Of a stretch of DNA of 64,000 bases, positions 1-12,439 are shown piece by piece. Source of the stretch: Purshia tridentata (lineage: Eukaryota > Streptophyta > Magnoliopsida > Rosales > Rosaceae); NCBI GenBank assembly GCA_003254885.1, contig QANT01003805.1, positions 1 to 64,000 of the forward strand, given 5' to 3'. Below the pieces are notes generated by a model. It was not told where the DNA came from, ran no database searches, and saw nothing but the letters and a program-made list of their open reading frames with translations. Position numbers and translations under genes: made by a program. Positions within the stretch are counted from its first letter, which is position 1. Every line of letters starts with the position of its first letter.

Positions 1-1085
1 GAGGAAGGTTGGGAGGAGGGAGGATTTGCTGCTGAGAGAGAGAAAATGAGATGAAGAAGATAAAGAAATAAAGGTAGGAGGGTTAAAACACGATAACTTT
101 GGGCGATGATGGAGGCTTCATCCTCCTAACATGACTTTGGATGACAAATACAACATGTCGTCCCCCCAAAATAGGTTTGGGCGATGCCATAATAGTTTTT
201 GTCACCCAAAGTCCAAAATATTCAACGGGATTTTCCCTGCCTATTTTTTTTTATTTTCTTTTTTAAAAGTTTCTGCAATGAAGCTATTTCGTCACCTTAA
301 GTGTGCATGGGGCGATAAAAGTCTAATTTCCTTGCCTTAGGTAACTTAAGGCGACAAAACAGCTTCGTCGCCCAAAATCTTAAATAAAATGCGGCATATT
401 TCCCTCCAATATTTCTCGTATTTTACTGAAACATTTGGACGACATGCTTTGAACAAGATACATATATATATATATATATATATATCTCTCTCTTTATCTC
501 TCTCCTAAAACCACGGTCGTTCAAACGTTGCACCTCTAATACTTAAATTTTCCAACTTTAAGTGCACTAATTTTTTATAAGTAAAATATTTGATTGGGGA
601 TCTAAGAGATGAATGATTTAGATCAGTGAAACTTGATATGATCCTTCAATTATCATTATAACAACCACGATTGTTCGTACGTTCGATCATCAATGCCTAA
701 CTTGCACAACGCTGATGAAGCTCTTTTTTTGCAACGATGATCTTTGAGCAGAGGACTAAAAATGAACGGTTCGAATCGTTGGAAGCACGATCAGATTGCG
801 AACATCTACATAGAAATACACTTGAAAAATATAATTATATTAACTTTTTCGCTCATTAGTCATTGCTATACATTTCAATAATTGCGAATAAAACAATAAC
901 TTCAACTATCAGAGCCGTTCAATTTTTACGATTATAATTAAATTTCATACATGCAAAATACCGCTACGATCGGAGTTGATCAGCTTTTCGTTTAGAACCA
1001 ATTTTTTTATTTCAGGATGACTTTGGGTGATGAAATAAGAGAATTCATTGCCCAAAACCTAGTTTGGGGCAATGAAATTAATTTC
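1..1085. mobile_element. CACTA-like (En/Spm) subterminal repeat region, cut by the window edge
   Basis: A degenerate motif of about 12 bp, close to TTTGGGCGATGA, recurs in both orientations near positions 96, 175, 201 (reverse), 308, 345, 365 (reverse), 1020, 1050 (reverse) and 1064. Dispersed short motifs in both orientations are typical of CACTA subterminal regions. No CACTA terminus is visible and the element may extend left of the window. The part between about 420 and 1010 lacks the motif and carries a (TA)n tract at about 461-485. The family assignment is an inference; a Mutator-type end is also possible. Confidence 0.35.
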
Positions 1086-1766
1086 GTTTTTTCCTTTTTT
1101 TCCTTTTTTTTACTGCAACATTGAAGCTTTTTTTTTTTTTTAAACTTTTTTTCCCTTGCATCTTATTTTTGTTCGTCCTCTTTTTCAAAATACATGTTAG
1201 ACACATGCAATTGTATTAGACACTATTTTTGATTGAAAATTGTTGCACAGTTTATATATTATTAGTGGCAATGTCTAATATATCGATTTTAAATAGGAAA
1301 TTGTTGCACAGTTTTAGAAACATATCAGACACTATCAGACAGACTGCATATTACACTGAAATTTAAAACATACACTGTCGAATAGTGTCTGTCTAATCAA
1401 TCATAGTTGCATACCAATGAATAGACTCATAGGGGCAAGGTATACTCTTAGATATACAGAAATATAAGTATAAGTCCAATTGCTTTAAAAATTGGTTGAA
1501 TGATTTTAGACATATGAATGTTCATTCACAAAAAACATCAATTGTTTTGGAGTTGTGGATTAGTATAGTTTCACTAGTCAATCTAACCTAAGATTTGGGA
1601 GCAATGCTCATCCTCCAAATCCAAAGGTTGAGTAATTAATGTCCCACAAACTCAAATCATAGATTTACTATATTAAAACCAATCCACACAGGTCTAACAT
1701 CATCCCATAATCTCAGTTTAGGTTGAAATCACAAAGAACACAATAGAGGTTTGAAAAATTAGATAT

Positions 1767-2225
1767 GCAAAAGAAAATAATTGCTAGCTGACAAATTTCA
1801 GAAATTCAGCGTTAACTTAGAAAATGCATAATTAATGCATCTGGGGTCCGATTAAGGTAATCTTGGTCTTGAAATGACCATTAGGGTGTCTAGTTTCTGC
1901 TTACCAAAAATCCGATTAAAACTCTTCGTCAAACAGTACAGTTTTCCAAATCATTGTCTCAAGGTCTGAACAGTAAATGTGTGACAGTGTCTATGGGGCA
2001 AAAGAAAATAGTTGCTAGTTGATAGATTTTAGAAATTCAAGTTTAATTTAGAAAATGCATAACTAATGCATCTGGGGTCCGATTAAGGTGATCTTAGTCT
2101 TGAAATGACCATTAGGGTGTCTAATTTTGATTAACCAAAAACCAAATTAAAACTCTTTATTAAACAGAACAGTTTTCAATATCATTGTCTCAGGGTTAGA
2201 ACAGTGAATTTGTGACATGTCTATA
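1767..2225. repeat. Two-copy tandem duplication, period 231 bp
   Basis: Copy 1 (1767-1997) and copy 2 (1998 to about 2225) both start GCAAAAGAAAATA and share blocks such as GCATCTGGGGTCCGATTAAG and TGACCATTAGGGTGTCTA. They differ at scattered sites, so the duplication is not recent. No coding potential is seen. The flanking 1200-1766 stretch is AT-rich and holds only a short repeated motif (TTGTTGCACAGTTT, twice). Confidence 0.8.
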
Positions 2226-2439
2226 TTTAAGTTTGTAGATAAACGACAATGGCTATGTATTTCAATTTTAAGAATAATGTTTCTACTTGTTATGTTGTCG
2301 ATACTCTCATTACTTCTTATAAAAATGTTGAAATGATAATTAACATATGTAAATTCATATAGATATTGTCATACAGATACTGATTTTGTAGTATCTATAA
2401 AAATCTAAACAAATATTGTCACATATATACTAAAAAAAC

Positions 2440-2640
2440 ACACATTTTTCCAGATCAATGGCTACATCATAGTGTGCATAATTTAAAAAAAAAAAAAAAC
2501 CACAAATATTTTCCAAAATTAGTAGCTACATCACAGTGTTCAAAACTACAAAAAAAAAAAAACACACACACACACACACACACATTTTTTCCAAATCAGT
2601 AGGTGCATCATAGTGTCCAAAACTAAAACTTGAATATAGT
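2440..2640. repeat. Three degenerate tandem units of about 70 bp with A-tracts and an (AC)n microsatellite
   Basis: The block 'CACATTTTT CCA.ATCA.T.G.TRCATCATAGTGT' recurs at about 2443, 2508 and 2580. Units are separated by poly-A tracts, and the last spacer contains an (AC)n run near 2562-2583. Confidence 0.6.
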
Positions 2641-3168
2641 GTTTTTCACTTTTGATACTGTAAAATGAGCTACTAGGTAAATTATTCATATAATTTCAAC
2701 GTATACAATATACTTTGTAACGACCCGTACCTTCCTAAATGAATATAATAGGGCTCAACGTTGACTTTTGATTCTAGTAAGATTTTAGCTTTGACCTTGG
2801 GTCCGTTAGGAAGGTCTTGAGCTCACGAGTTCATTGACACGCGGCATGGGTTATTTAGAGCCCCGGTTAGAAAGTTATGAACGTGAGAAGAGACCCAAAG
2901 TTGACTTTTTAAATTACCTGAATTCTAGAGTTGACTTTGACATGGTTGCGTAGAGCTCGACTTCACGAGTTCATAGACACGTAGCATGCATCATTTGGAG
3001 CTACGGTTTGAGAAATACAGAGGTTCAAAGTGAGGGAAAAACTTGTAATTACGTTGAAATGGGTTTAAATTTCCAAAAAATTCTGGAAATTTCCCCCCTT
3101 TTATTTCTCTCTCTTCTCTCCCCTTCCCATGCGAAACAGCCCCCAGCCTAGCTCGACATCTTCTCCTC

Positions 3169-3372
3169 TTCTCCTCTCCCTTACGCCACCTCCACAACTG
3201 GCTGCCCAGACTCACCGGCGACGTCGCCAATCGCCGGCCAGCGAGCTCACGCTGCCCCCAGCCCTCTCCCTTCTCCTCTCCCTTGCGCCACCTCCACAAC
3301 TGGCTGCCCAGACTCACCGGCGACGTCGCCAATCGCCGGCCAGCGAGCTCACGCTGCCCCCAGCCCTCTCCC
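3169..3372. repeat. 102-bp tandem duplication inside the solo LTR
   Basis: Two almost identical units (about 3169-3270 and 3271-3372) contain CTCACCGGCGACGTCGCC and are GC-rich compared with the surroundings. The unit length is a multiple of three, so an incidental open frame runs through both copies. Near identity suggests the duplication is younger than the LTR. Confidence 0.85.
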
Positions 3373-4659
3373 TTCTCCTCCCGAGCTCTCCTTCTCTCCC
3401 CTGTATGCGCATGGCTATTGCCATCTAATTTGGCCTATTTCTGGCGACTCCAAACGACGGGACCGGCCGAGAAACCACTCCCTAGCCACTGATCGTCTCT
3501 CCCCAAGCTCCCCCACGCCGGCCAGCCACATTCCAGCAGGGAATCACGCAGGAAAACACCCAGCCCGCCGCCACTTCGTTTGTTGATTTCGGTCGTTTCC
3601 GGCCTTGTTTGCCTTGATTTTAGGTGGGTTTTCTTCCTCTTTTCATGGTCTTTCTTTCCCCTATGGTTTGGTAGTTTAATTTGGAGGATTTGCATAGAAT
3701 TGAATTTTGGGGATTAGAGGCCATTTTCGGGTTTAGCTTGGGTCTTTGAAATTGAATCAAATTGTGGGACATTTTGGGTGATTTCAATAATTAGAAACCT
3801 CTAATCGAAGTTTGGAATGAGAAACTTGGGAAATTATTGACGAAATTGGAAGTTTGATTGTTGGTGCGTATGCCCATTTCGGGATTTCTAGAAATCTGAG
3901 GTGTTTATGGTGATTTAATTGAAATTGGACGTGATTTTCACCTTTAGGAACGATCTATTGAAGTTTAGAATAGTTAATTTGAAGAAAATCGGAGAAATGG
4001 TGAGTTGAGGTGAAATTGGACACTTTTTGGTTGTCGAAACGACCCCTGGACGACCCTCGGTCGAGTTGTGTAGTAATGAAGGTTATTGGGAGAAGTTTAA
4101 CGGGATAAAAATGAGTTAGTAGTGTTGGGGTTGCGTGAAGAAGGAAAATAAGTGAGTTTAGGATTTAAATTTATAATTTTGGAGCGGAAGGCCTAGGATG
4201 TACACGTATTTTTACGATCGTAAATTGATTAGTATTCTAACGTCTTGTCGTTCTCGTGTTAGGTGACACTCCCAAGTCCAAAGACGATTCAGCCGGAGAC
4301 CAAAGCTAGACTATCTCTGTGAGTAGACTTCGTTTCCTAAACTTTGTTTATAAGTTCTTTATAAATTTCATGATTTAATTCGTATTTATATTTGAGTTTT
4401 AATTGAGTTTATTAATTGAGAAATATTATTCGATTCTTGAGTATGGAAATGGATTTGATGTGCCTGGAAACGTTTTGATTTCTTAAGTAAACATCTGTGG
4501 TTTATTTGTATCTTGAAATATTAAGGGTTTGGTTACTGAAAAGGATTTTATAGTTGTTGGTTTAATGATTTTACAGTATTGGAAAGATTATATATTTTTA
4601 TGGGTGAAAAGAGATTTATGAGAAATGGTTTTCAAACCACCCTTCGCATTATCCTTCAG

Positions 4660-4950
4660 ATTATCAGATTATATAGGTCTTTGGGACCCATCACGGCACA
4701 CACATAGGCTTTGGGTCGTGTGTCGGGATGCCTAGCCTTTGGGGGTGGCCCTGCGTCCACGTATGGCAGGTATATTGGCCCTGCATGTGTATGACAGACC
4801 CTGGCTCTGCACATGTACGGCATGATTATTGGCCCTGCATGCATATGGCAGGTTGTGAGCCCTGTGCATGTACGGCAGGCTATTGGCCCTGCTTGCGTAC
4901 AGCAGGTCGTGGGCCCTGCGCATGTACGGCAGGTTCTGTGGGTAACTGTT
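4660..4950. repeat. Variable minisatellite in the LTR, units about 28-35 bp
   Basis: The core GGCCCTGC-TGYRTAYGGCAGG recurs about six to eight times with substitutions (for example near 4769, 4801, 4830, 4860, 4887 and 4912). It makes several incidental cysteine-rich ORFs on both strands. Such arrays are common within long plant Ty3-type LTRs. Confidence 0.7.
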
Positions 4951-5650
4951 GGGTGAGAGGTTTCTTTGTCAAAACAGTTTACAAAATAATTCTTGGTTGA
5001 TACAAATTTCAGTTCTAATTTAATATTTTGGGAGCTTGACCAGTTTTATCAATTTATCAGAGTTTTCAAAACGGATTTCAGATGCGGACTTTTACATAGA
5101 GTTTTCAGTGGATTTTATGAAAGTGATTTTTAAAACTGGGGGATTTCAAAGAAGGTTTGTAAAATTTTAAGGAAACTTGAAAGTAAAGGTTTATTAATAC
5201 TTATTTTGATTTATGTCTACTCACTGAGCTATCTCATTTGTTTTATCTTTGTTTGTTGTTTTAAATTTCCCTCCCAGGTTGTAGCGGTGGAGCGGTCGTG
5301 CCAAAGACGTCGAGGCAATCTAGTTAGCTGGTGTAGTTTATAGGTGTTTAGTTATTTTCTAAATCTTATTTCCTTAGTGAATTTTGTAGCGCAGCTCTGA
5401 TAATCAAGTAAATACTTAATTAATTGGTTTTGAAATTTGGGTCGGAGACCCTTTGGTTGTGGTAGAGGAGCTGTGATGCTTAGAAGTGCTTTTGCAGGTC
5501 TTCGTGGTGAAAGGGTTAGTCCAATTTCAGGGGAGGTTCTGCCGAATTTTCGGTAGGATTTTCCTTGATATTGGATTCCTGCAGGATCACTCCGAGTTCC
5601 AAGGTAGAATTTGGAGAGGGTCTTGTCATACTTGGTTGTCAAATATACTT

Positions 5651-6455
5651 TAATTTCAATTTTTCATGCAGAAAAAAGCGTACACTACTCTAGATCCACT
5701 GAAACTTACCTTAATCAATACAAACATGAGTTGATAAATTGCATACAACCTTATGCCCCACGTGTAGGTTATTAACTGAATCGAGTCCCAAATTATTCAA
5801 AGTCCACATAAATGATTTTAGTTAAGAATATTTTAAATAGATGTAGAAGTACTAGAACATAACTTGTATTTTATGTAAAATGTATGATTCGTATAACAAA
5901 AACAGTTTGATAAAAATGTTAATGACAGCATAACATAATCAATTCAAGCACTTTTTAAAAATAATCATTGTCATCTATTTAGTCTTGAAAAAAAAAATGA
6001 AGAAACATGATATTTTTGTCTAATATTGATGCTTTAGCCTTTAGATTAGAAATGCTTAATCTTAGCCAATAGATAGAGTAATGTTGCATACTTACTAACT
6101 TTATTTATAATTTTGTGTTGAATTATGTGATCATATTTTGTTTATTCATATTCAAGTAACTTTCTAAAAAAGTAATAGAATGGCAAAAAAGTATATTAAC
6201 AAAATTAATATTTTAAAATAAATTAGGTGTTGGGTGGGCCATTGATTAAAATGTAATTTCTCAAAATATAGCATTGAATATTATAGGATATAAAATCATG
6301 CATTGATCTATTTGTAATTTAGAAATGTTTTATTGATTTATTTGTAATTTTCTATTATTAGAATAAGAAAAATACCTTTGTAAATGATGGGCATGTGGGA
6401 TTAAACAACTGAAGGTCGATAGAGGATGAGGGGCATAAAGAGAGAGGGAGATCGC
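5651..6455. other. AT-rich intergenic stretch, nothing recognised
   Basis: No open frame of useful length, no clear repeat pair and no RNA gene was seen. Confidence 0.6.
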
Positions 6456-7700
6456 TGCAACACCCCAAAAGTTTCGAGTTATGTTAATTGATTTTGCTTT
6501 TAAAATTTTTCAACCCCGTTTTGATGGTTTGTTTAAAGGAATTACAAATTTTTTTAAGCTTTGATTAACTAATTTGGACGTTTGGTTGTGGTTGTAGAGT
6601 TTAGTTGTGTTAAAATAAATTTTTGGAAAAGGAAAATTGAAGAGTTTGGTGCATAATAAGTTCATTTTCATTTTCCGAATTAAATTATGAAAGGAGAAAT
6701 TTTCATAATTTTTCTACAAGTGATTTAACTATTTTGAGGTAATAAGTAAATATTACTCAATGAAAAGAGTTTGTAGAATTTTTCATGGAATTGTTTGAAA
6801 TTCCGAGCTATTTATTGTAAATTTATGAAGTTTGGAGAAAAATAGAAAATAATAAAAATAAATTAATTGATGACTAGACTAACAACGCACACATAGCGCA
6901 TTGCCATTCGTCCAGAGACACTAACGCAATCCATGTACCAAAGCAACGGTACCACTACAATATACAGAATAATCTTCTGTGTTTTAGTTAGAGCCGTTCA
7001 AGCTCATTAAAATCGGATCAATTATAGCCATTTGATCGTGTGAGGAGCCAGTCACTTTGCAGCTGAGTCATTTTGACCCGTGTGTCGGGCTGACCCGGTC
7101 CATTTTGTCTCTAAAAAGGGGTTATCCAGCGACCCAGTTCAAGTTTTCTCTTGTGTTTTTGCATTTTTGAGCATTCTATCTCATATTAAAAACTTACAAC
7201 TTTTTTCCACCCTCTCATACTTATAAATAAAGACCTTTGTACCTCATTTTCACTTGCATCACTTAGTGAAGTTTGAGTTACTCACTTTTTAGTTTCTGTG
7301 GTAGTCTCTTAAGAAGAGACATACCAAAAGCGAACAAAATTTACATAGTCCAAATGTTTTTCTTTAGTGAGCATGTCTGTAAGGCCCTTGGTTTTTGGCT
7401 TCTAGACCCTTGGGAGGCATACCTTTTTTCCTAAAGCAACTAACCAGTTAGTTAGCTCTTGTTTTCCTTTTTGGACTTTGTAAAGAGCTAGGTTTGAAAC
7501 TTCTTGTACTTAATCTTCTTGTGGCTACTTTCTGTTACTTTGGTTGTGTGCTTTCTATTTGTTCTTGGTTGTTTTGTTTCACTTGTGAGTTTCAACGTGT
7601 CCAACTAGTTCTAGGTGCGAAAAGAAAGCCATAGCTCAAGACTCAACAAGTTGAGCGGTTTTACTTCTTGTTACACACTTTGACCCGTTGTCCATAACCT
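6456..7700 (+). mobile_element. Possible degraded Ty3/gypsy LTR
   Basis: The start TGCAACACCCCAAAAG resembles plant Ty3 LTR starts of the TGTAACACCCC type. A TATA-like TATAAATAAAG lies at about 7220-7230, downstream of an AT-poor block with paired GACCCG-type motifs (7070-7130). I found neither a target duplication nor a convincing right end, so both boundaries are guesses. It looks old and incomplete. Confidence 0.3.
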
Positions 7701-7884
7701 CATGATTTTAGATTAATAGGGCCGGGGAAGGAATTCTTTGTCTTTAAACTAAATAAAGAAGCTTGTTGAGATGACAAGAAAGCAAGGAAATTGTGAAATG
7801 TTCTTAGAGTTTGTTGTTTTAAAAGAAAAATATTTGGTACATTGTTTATAAATTATATATATGTAACAATAAAGGTGTCACGAC

Positions 7885-9240
7885 ACCATGAATTATGTAC
7901 ATAGTGCTTCTATTTCCACCCCCACCCCCATATCCTATTTCCCCACCCACCTTATTTTTACACCTCTATCAAAAGTATAAAAACACTCTTCCCACCTATC
8001 ATTATTCCTACAATACCCTTTGATATACTAACTCAAACACTCACCCATTAAACACTTTTGCCACCCCTTTAACTATTATCCCACCCACCCATCTTTTTTT
8101 ATAATCTTTCTTTTATAAACTCTAGTTCTTCACCAAAACTCAAAATCAATTATACTATTTGGTTGATGCCTATACATCTATGAAAATATATGATTATTTT
8201 ATAACCTACTTTTTAAATTTTTTTAATAGTTTTAAATCAAGAATTCATTATATTTTAATGTTTTTTTTGATTTAGAAAATTGAGTGTTGATTTTAGAGAT
8301 TTAATTTGAAGTGTAGCGGTGAATTATAAGATGGATATAATATAAGTTTATTTTTCTACAATTGTCAATGTGATCGAGACAATTATTGAAAGTGCACCAT
8401 CTTCCCTTTATGTTTATAGGGAGAAGATTATTGGGATGCAAAAGTCCGTTTGTCTGCCTTAGACATTTTCATATATATTTTTGATTTAACTTCTTTATGC
8501 CAATAGCATGTACCTATAAATTTGGTTTGATTGTTTGTAGGTTTCACTTTATCTATCTTACAATTGTTCTTGTTAGTTTGTATGGTTGTATATATGTTCA
8601 ATAATTAAAGGATTAATGATATGAGAAAAAGAGAAAAAGATTCTAGGATTTATATATGGAGTTTAAGGGGGGTGTACTCAATTGAGATTCTCATAGATTT
8701 TAAAGTAATTTAAAAATCCATAGAAATCTAGGTGTATTCAATTCAGAATTTTAAAGATTCCATAGAAATCTAGGTGTATTCAACTCAGAATTTTAAGACT
8801 TCCATTGAAATCTAGGTGTATTCAATCTCTCATGGATTTTAAAGGATTTCATTTAAGTGATAGATTTTGATGGATTTTGATGGATTTTAAATATAAAACA
8901 AAGGCAGTAGGAATTCCAACCTATTCCCCTTGGATTTTAATGGATTCCATGGAATTCCATAAAACTCCATAGAATCTATGAAATCTATAGGAATTTATAA
9001 TTCCTCTTAAATCTATTAAAATCCATTAAAATCCAGATTGAGTACACCCTCCTAAGTCATTGTAGGAAGGTGAGTGAGTAGAAAATGGATGGGTATAATA
9101 GATTCCTTTTTTTATTTTTTTTAGTCAAGTGCTTAAAAGTCATTTTACAAAAGGATAAAATTTTCATTATCAATTTTATTAAAATATGGATGGAAAAATA
9201 AGGCAAGAGGGTGGAAATATAACCACTCATATTTATATGC
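7885..9240. mobile_element. Possible degraded TIR element enclosing the Harbinger MITE
   Basis: The left part (about 7900-7960, TTCTATTTCCACCCCC then CCTTATTTTTACACC) is mirrored imperfectly by the reverse complement of about 9175-9235 (TTATATTTCCACCCTC then CCTTATTTTTCCATCC). No target duplication was found. The younger MITE at 8667-9052 lies inside. Weak evidence. Confidence 0.25.
8667..9052. mobile_element. PIF/Harbinger (Tourist-like) MITE, 386 bp
   Basis: Terminal inverted repeats GGGGGGTGTACTCAATT (8667-8683) and the reverse complement of 9036-9052 (GGAGGGTGTACTCAATC) match at 15 of 17 bases. TAA flanks both ends (8664-8666, 9053-9055), the hallmark target duplication of PIF/Harbinger. 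The interior holds three tandem units of about 50 bp sharing AAATCTAGGTGTATTCAA. There is no coding capacity, so it is non-autonomous. Both ends still match closely. Confidence 0.88.
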
Positions 9241-9735
9241 CTAATTAATTTAAGGGAAACTCAGAGAGAGGTATAATTTTAACACCCTTCTTGGAGTAAC
9301 ACAAGAAGAGATTTAGAATATAGATAGAGTAACTCGATCAGCATCCACATCACATTTTTTATTTCCTAAAAGTTGCAATATATTTCAACTTATGCCACAA
9401 ATTCAGAACGTTGTTTTTTGCCATAAGTCCCTTTTTTTTCTCCCGCTTGATTTCCTGTCATCCGAAAGTCTCTCCATTCAAAATTTCCTATACCCTTTAT
9501 CTAATCGAGTTTTGGGTGTTTTAGATTCTAGTTTTTAGTTATGATTAAAGTTGTCGATTGTACTAGGTTATTTTGCTGATCATGTGGGGTTTTCCGTGTT
9601 CGAATAGTCTGCACCTAAATCTTTCCTTCTTCTACCAAATTGACTATGGTTGGCACGATACATTCTCATGGACACAACGAACCACCAATGGTATGTTTTG
9701 TTTTCAATTTAGGATTTGATTTTTTTTTTTTAATT
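9056..9735. other. Intergenic, nothing recognised
   Basis: AT-rich sequence with homopolymer runs; no gene, RNA or repeat pair was identified apart from the weak element end near 9240. Confidence 0.5.
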
Positions 9736-9960
9736 TCTGAATTTCATGTACTATGGGATAGGATTTAATGTTGGATTGGTTTCTTGTTCTTATTTAATAT
9801 TTTTGTAATTAATGTATTTCATGTAGCATGGAATAGGGATTAATGTTGGATATGGTTTCTTGTTCGTATTAAATTTCTTTGTAATTTTTGTATTGTATGT
9901 ATCATGGGATAGGTTTTAAGGTCGGATTATGTTTCTTGTTCTTAGTTTCTTAATTCAAAA
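9736..9960. repeat. Three tandem units of about 76 bp
   Basis: The block CATGTAnnATGGGATAGG followed by GGTTTCTTGTTCTTA recurs with its anchors near 9745, 9820 and 9896. The units have diverged by substitutions and small indels. Confidence 0.75.
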
Positions 9961-11210
9961 AACAGTATGATTATAAAACCCAATTTTGGACTCTCACTGC
10001 CTTTAAGACCCGGGTCCTTTTTTTGGTTTTGAAGGAGGCCCAATTTATACAATCCTGATCCAACATCTGTTTTCTCTGTCTCACGGCGTCATCACTCTTC
10101 ATTTCTCTCGCTCTCCATCTCTCTCTTCTATGCCTCTGATATCAATTAGCCTTCTATGGCATCTACCTTCCCCACACTCGCCCGAGATGGTGGCCCTCAC
10201 CATGGAGCACGGCTTGGTGGCTTCTCCGCTGGACCAGATCGACGAGCTTCCAAATCCAGCCGCCATTGGATCTGGGTATAGACCCAAGATCGTTCTTGAC
10301 GAACCAGGAGAGAGGTAGAAGACGAGCAGAACTAGATCAACGAGAACTTCTCCGATCTTGAAGCTGGCTAATTTGGGTATTAAGGTTTTTTAATTTTCTA
10401 TGTATTCATATGAATTTTATCTTTCATTTCTATTTTTTTCTTTGTGCAAATATGAAGTTCAGTTTTATAGATTTGATGAACCATCTGACTGTTTGTACTC
10501 TTGTTTGAATATTCTAATTAACGTTGGAGGACATTCTGTTTTGGTATTTAACTTCTTATGGCGAATAATGAGGCACCATCTGCTTGCTGTCTTTCAATTT
10601 TTGGTATGTACTTAAGTTTAAAATAAATGAGTCTTAAGTTTAATAATAATGAGGCATCGTATGCTTTTGAAGATATAATCAACATGGGTAAGGATGCAAG
10701 GCAAGAACTTTTATCACCCGCAGGTCTTGGTTTTTTTTTTTATGGTTAAAGTGAACTTAGAGTTTTTTTATGCAATTTTTGGTGATTGTGAGCAATGAGT
10801 TCATTTATCATCCTTTGAGCTGCTTGTTGAGACTGTGGCAGTAGAGTTAACATCTACTCTAGCAGCTTCATGCTGATAAAAGTGGCATATTAGAAAGCTT
10901 TAATCGTGATTTTAATTTTCTGACCATGCAAAAGATACATCTAGTTAAGTGCAGTAAGAAAGACGAGCTTCATTAGTTAGTGAAATGGTAAACTACCTTT
11001 CTGCAGGAGAAGCTAACATTCATATGGTGAATGGCAAATCGGCTTAGCAAATCTACAATCTTTGAATAATCATCAACAGAATTTTGAAGTGTCTTCCTCT
11101 GGGAAGTCATATTGAGAACTTAGTAGAGAACTTAGTATTGTTTTTTTTTTTTTGTTGCTAGGGTGCTTGTTGTGACAATTTTAAGAAGGATATTTCTTTA
11201 TGTAATATTT
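9961..11210. other. Unassigned intergenic sequence with a CT-rich, gene-like patch
   Basis: Around 10070-10320 the composition changes to CT/GC-rich with short open frames on both strands (10130-10318 plus, 10099-10287 minus). Neither protein resembles a family I recognise. It could be a transposon-borne gene fragment or old UTR-like sequence. No exon structure can be supported. Confidence 0.4.
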
Positions 11211-11211
11211 A

Positions 11212-11430
11212 ATTGTCCGACAGTAACATTGGATTCTAAGTATGTTTAGTTTGTAAACATTAGATTCTAAGTAAAAACATTTGATTATTACTGTCTGATA
11301 ATAATAATATATAATGTGATTGTTACTGTCCCACAATAACAGTAAGGTGATTGTTACTATTCGACAGTAGCAATAACGTGATTGTTACTGCCTGACAGTA
11401 ATAATAAAGTGATTGTTACTGCTCAATTTG
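11212..11430. repeat. Short tandem repeats of about 31 bp with imperfect palindromic units
   Basis: GTGATTGTTACTG and its partial complement CGACAGTAACAAT alternate about four times between 11312 and 11425, with related copies from 11214. Each unit could fold as TTGTTACT-loop-AGTARYAA with a wobble pair. Confidence 0.6.
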
Positions 11431-11579
11431 AACAATTTTTTACATATGAGGGGAAAAAAAAAAAAACAAGTTTTTGTTCTATTTTTTATGTGTTTATGCC
11501 AAAAAAAACAAAATTTATAAGTTGCATTTTTTTAAAAGTTTTTTACAAAATAAGAATTGTTATGTTAGATAATAACAAT

Positions 11580-11700
11580 TCTTATAGGTACTGTAGCGTG
11601 CTACAGTATACCGCCACAGTACCGGCACTACTGTATCACCGAGTTTTTTAAAAGTGGGCTGCTACAGTAATTCACTGTAGCGTGTGGGCCGGATAAATTG
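11580..11700. repeat. CTGTAGC/GCTACAG palindromic cluster
   Basis: CTGTAGCGTGCTACAG (near 11592) and GCTACAGTAATTCACTGTAGC-like inverted words (near 11672) repeat within about 110 bp. Such CTACAGT/ACTGTAG words are frequent in plant transposon ends. No terminus or target duplication is visible. Confidence 0.4.
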
Positions 11701-12224
11701 TAAATTTTTTGAAGTAGATTTTTTTTAAAAAAAAGACCCAATATCTAATTGGTTTCTGAAAAATATCATTTAAATAAAAAATGCTGACGTGTATATTTCA
11801 TTCAAATAAAAAATGCTGACGTGTTTTAGATTCAGCAACTTTTAGACTCCCTAACTACCAAAAAAATTTTCTTAGCCCCCCACCCATTTAAAAACTCTCT
11901 CAAAACCTCATAAAACTTATAATGCCTCTTTTTACCCTTCTGACACGCTTTAATGCGCGCACTGATGCACTCTGACATGGGCTGACGTGCTCTGACATGG
12001 ACTGATGCTCGCCCAGTGTAACTATATTTTAATACAGTTATACTTTAATATAGTCACACTTCAATACAATTACATTGTCACTGAAATTGAAACTAAATTT
12101 TTAAAAAATAGTTACATTGAAACTAAATTTTAGAAATACAATTATACTAAAAAATAACTACAAATAATTACACTATTAGTTTTTAACAAGAAAAAAAAAA
12201 TTGCAAGCCTATAAAAAAAATAAA

Positions 12225-12345
12225 AAAACAATTATACATTCACTAAAAAAAAGTTACGCATTCACTAAAAAACTAGTTATATCTTCACTAAACAAACAGT
12301 TACACCTTTACTAAATAAATAGTTACATCTTCACTAAATAACCTA
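12225..12345. repeat. Minisatellite, about 26-bp units
   Basis: AGTTAYAYCTTCACTAAA-type units repeat about five times with small changes. Confidence 0.65.
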
Positions 12346-12439
12346 AATTTAGTTTCACTTAAAGCTGAAAACAATTTCACTTGAAACCGAAACAGTTTCA
12401 TTGAAGTAATATAGTTTTTAGTGAAATTGAATTACTTAA

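Larger units (their letters stand above)
2716..5641 (+). mobile_element. Solo LTR, probably Ty3/gypsy type, with target-site duplication
   Basis: The left edge TGTAACGACCCG is a common start of long plant Ty3/gypsy LTRs, and the right edge is GGTTGTCA. The 9 bp AATATACTT occur immediately before (2707-2715) and after (5642-5650), containing the usual 5-bp duplication TACTT. No internal gag-pol region and no second LTR follow, so it looks like a solo LTR of 2926 bp left by LTR recombination. Inside are an early pair of related blocks (about 2820-2880 and 2955-3010), a 102-bp tandem duplication (3169-3372) and a variable repeat (4660-4950). The short proline-rich ORFs at 3129-3492 lie within it and are not host genes. 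Age cannot be judged from a single LTR. Confidence 0.72.

Noticed and set aside
3129-3492. Proline/serine-rich ORFs of 69-99 residues resembling an extensin-like peptide
   Set aside because: They arise from a 102-bp tandem duplication inside a solo LTR; overlapping ORFs exist on both strands and no gene structure is visible.
4656-5000. Cysteine-rich small ORFs on both strands
   Set aside because: They are made by the LTR minisatellite; cysteine codons come from the repeated TGC/TGT words.
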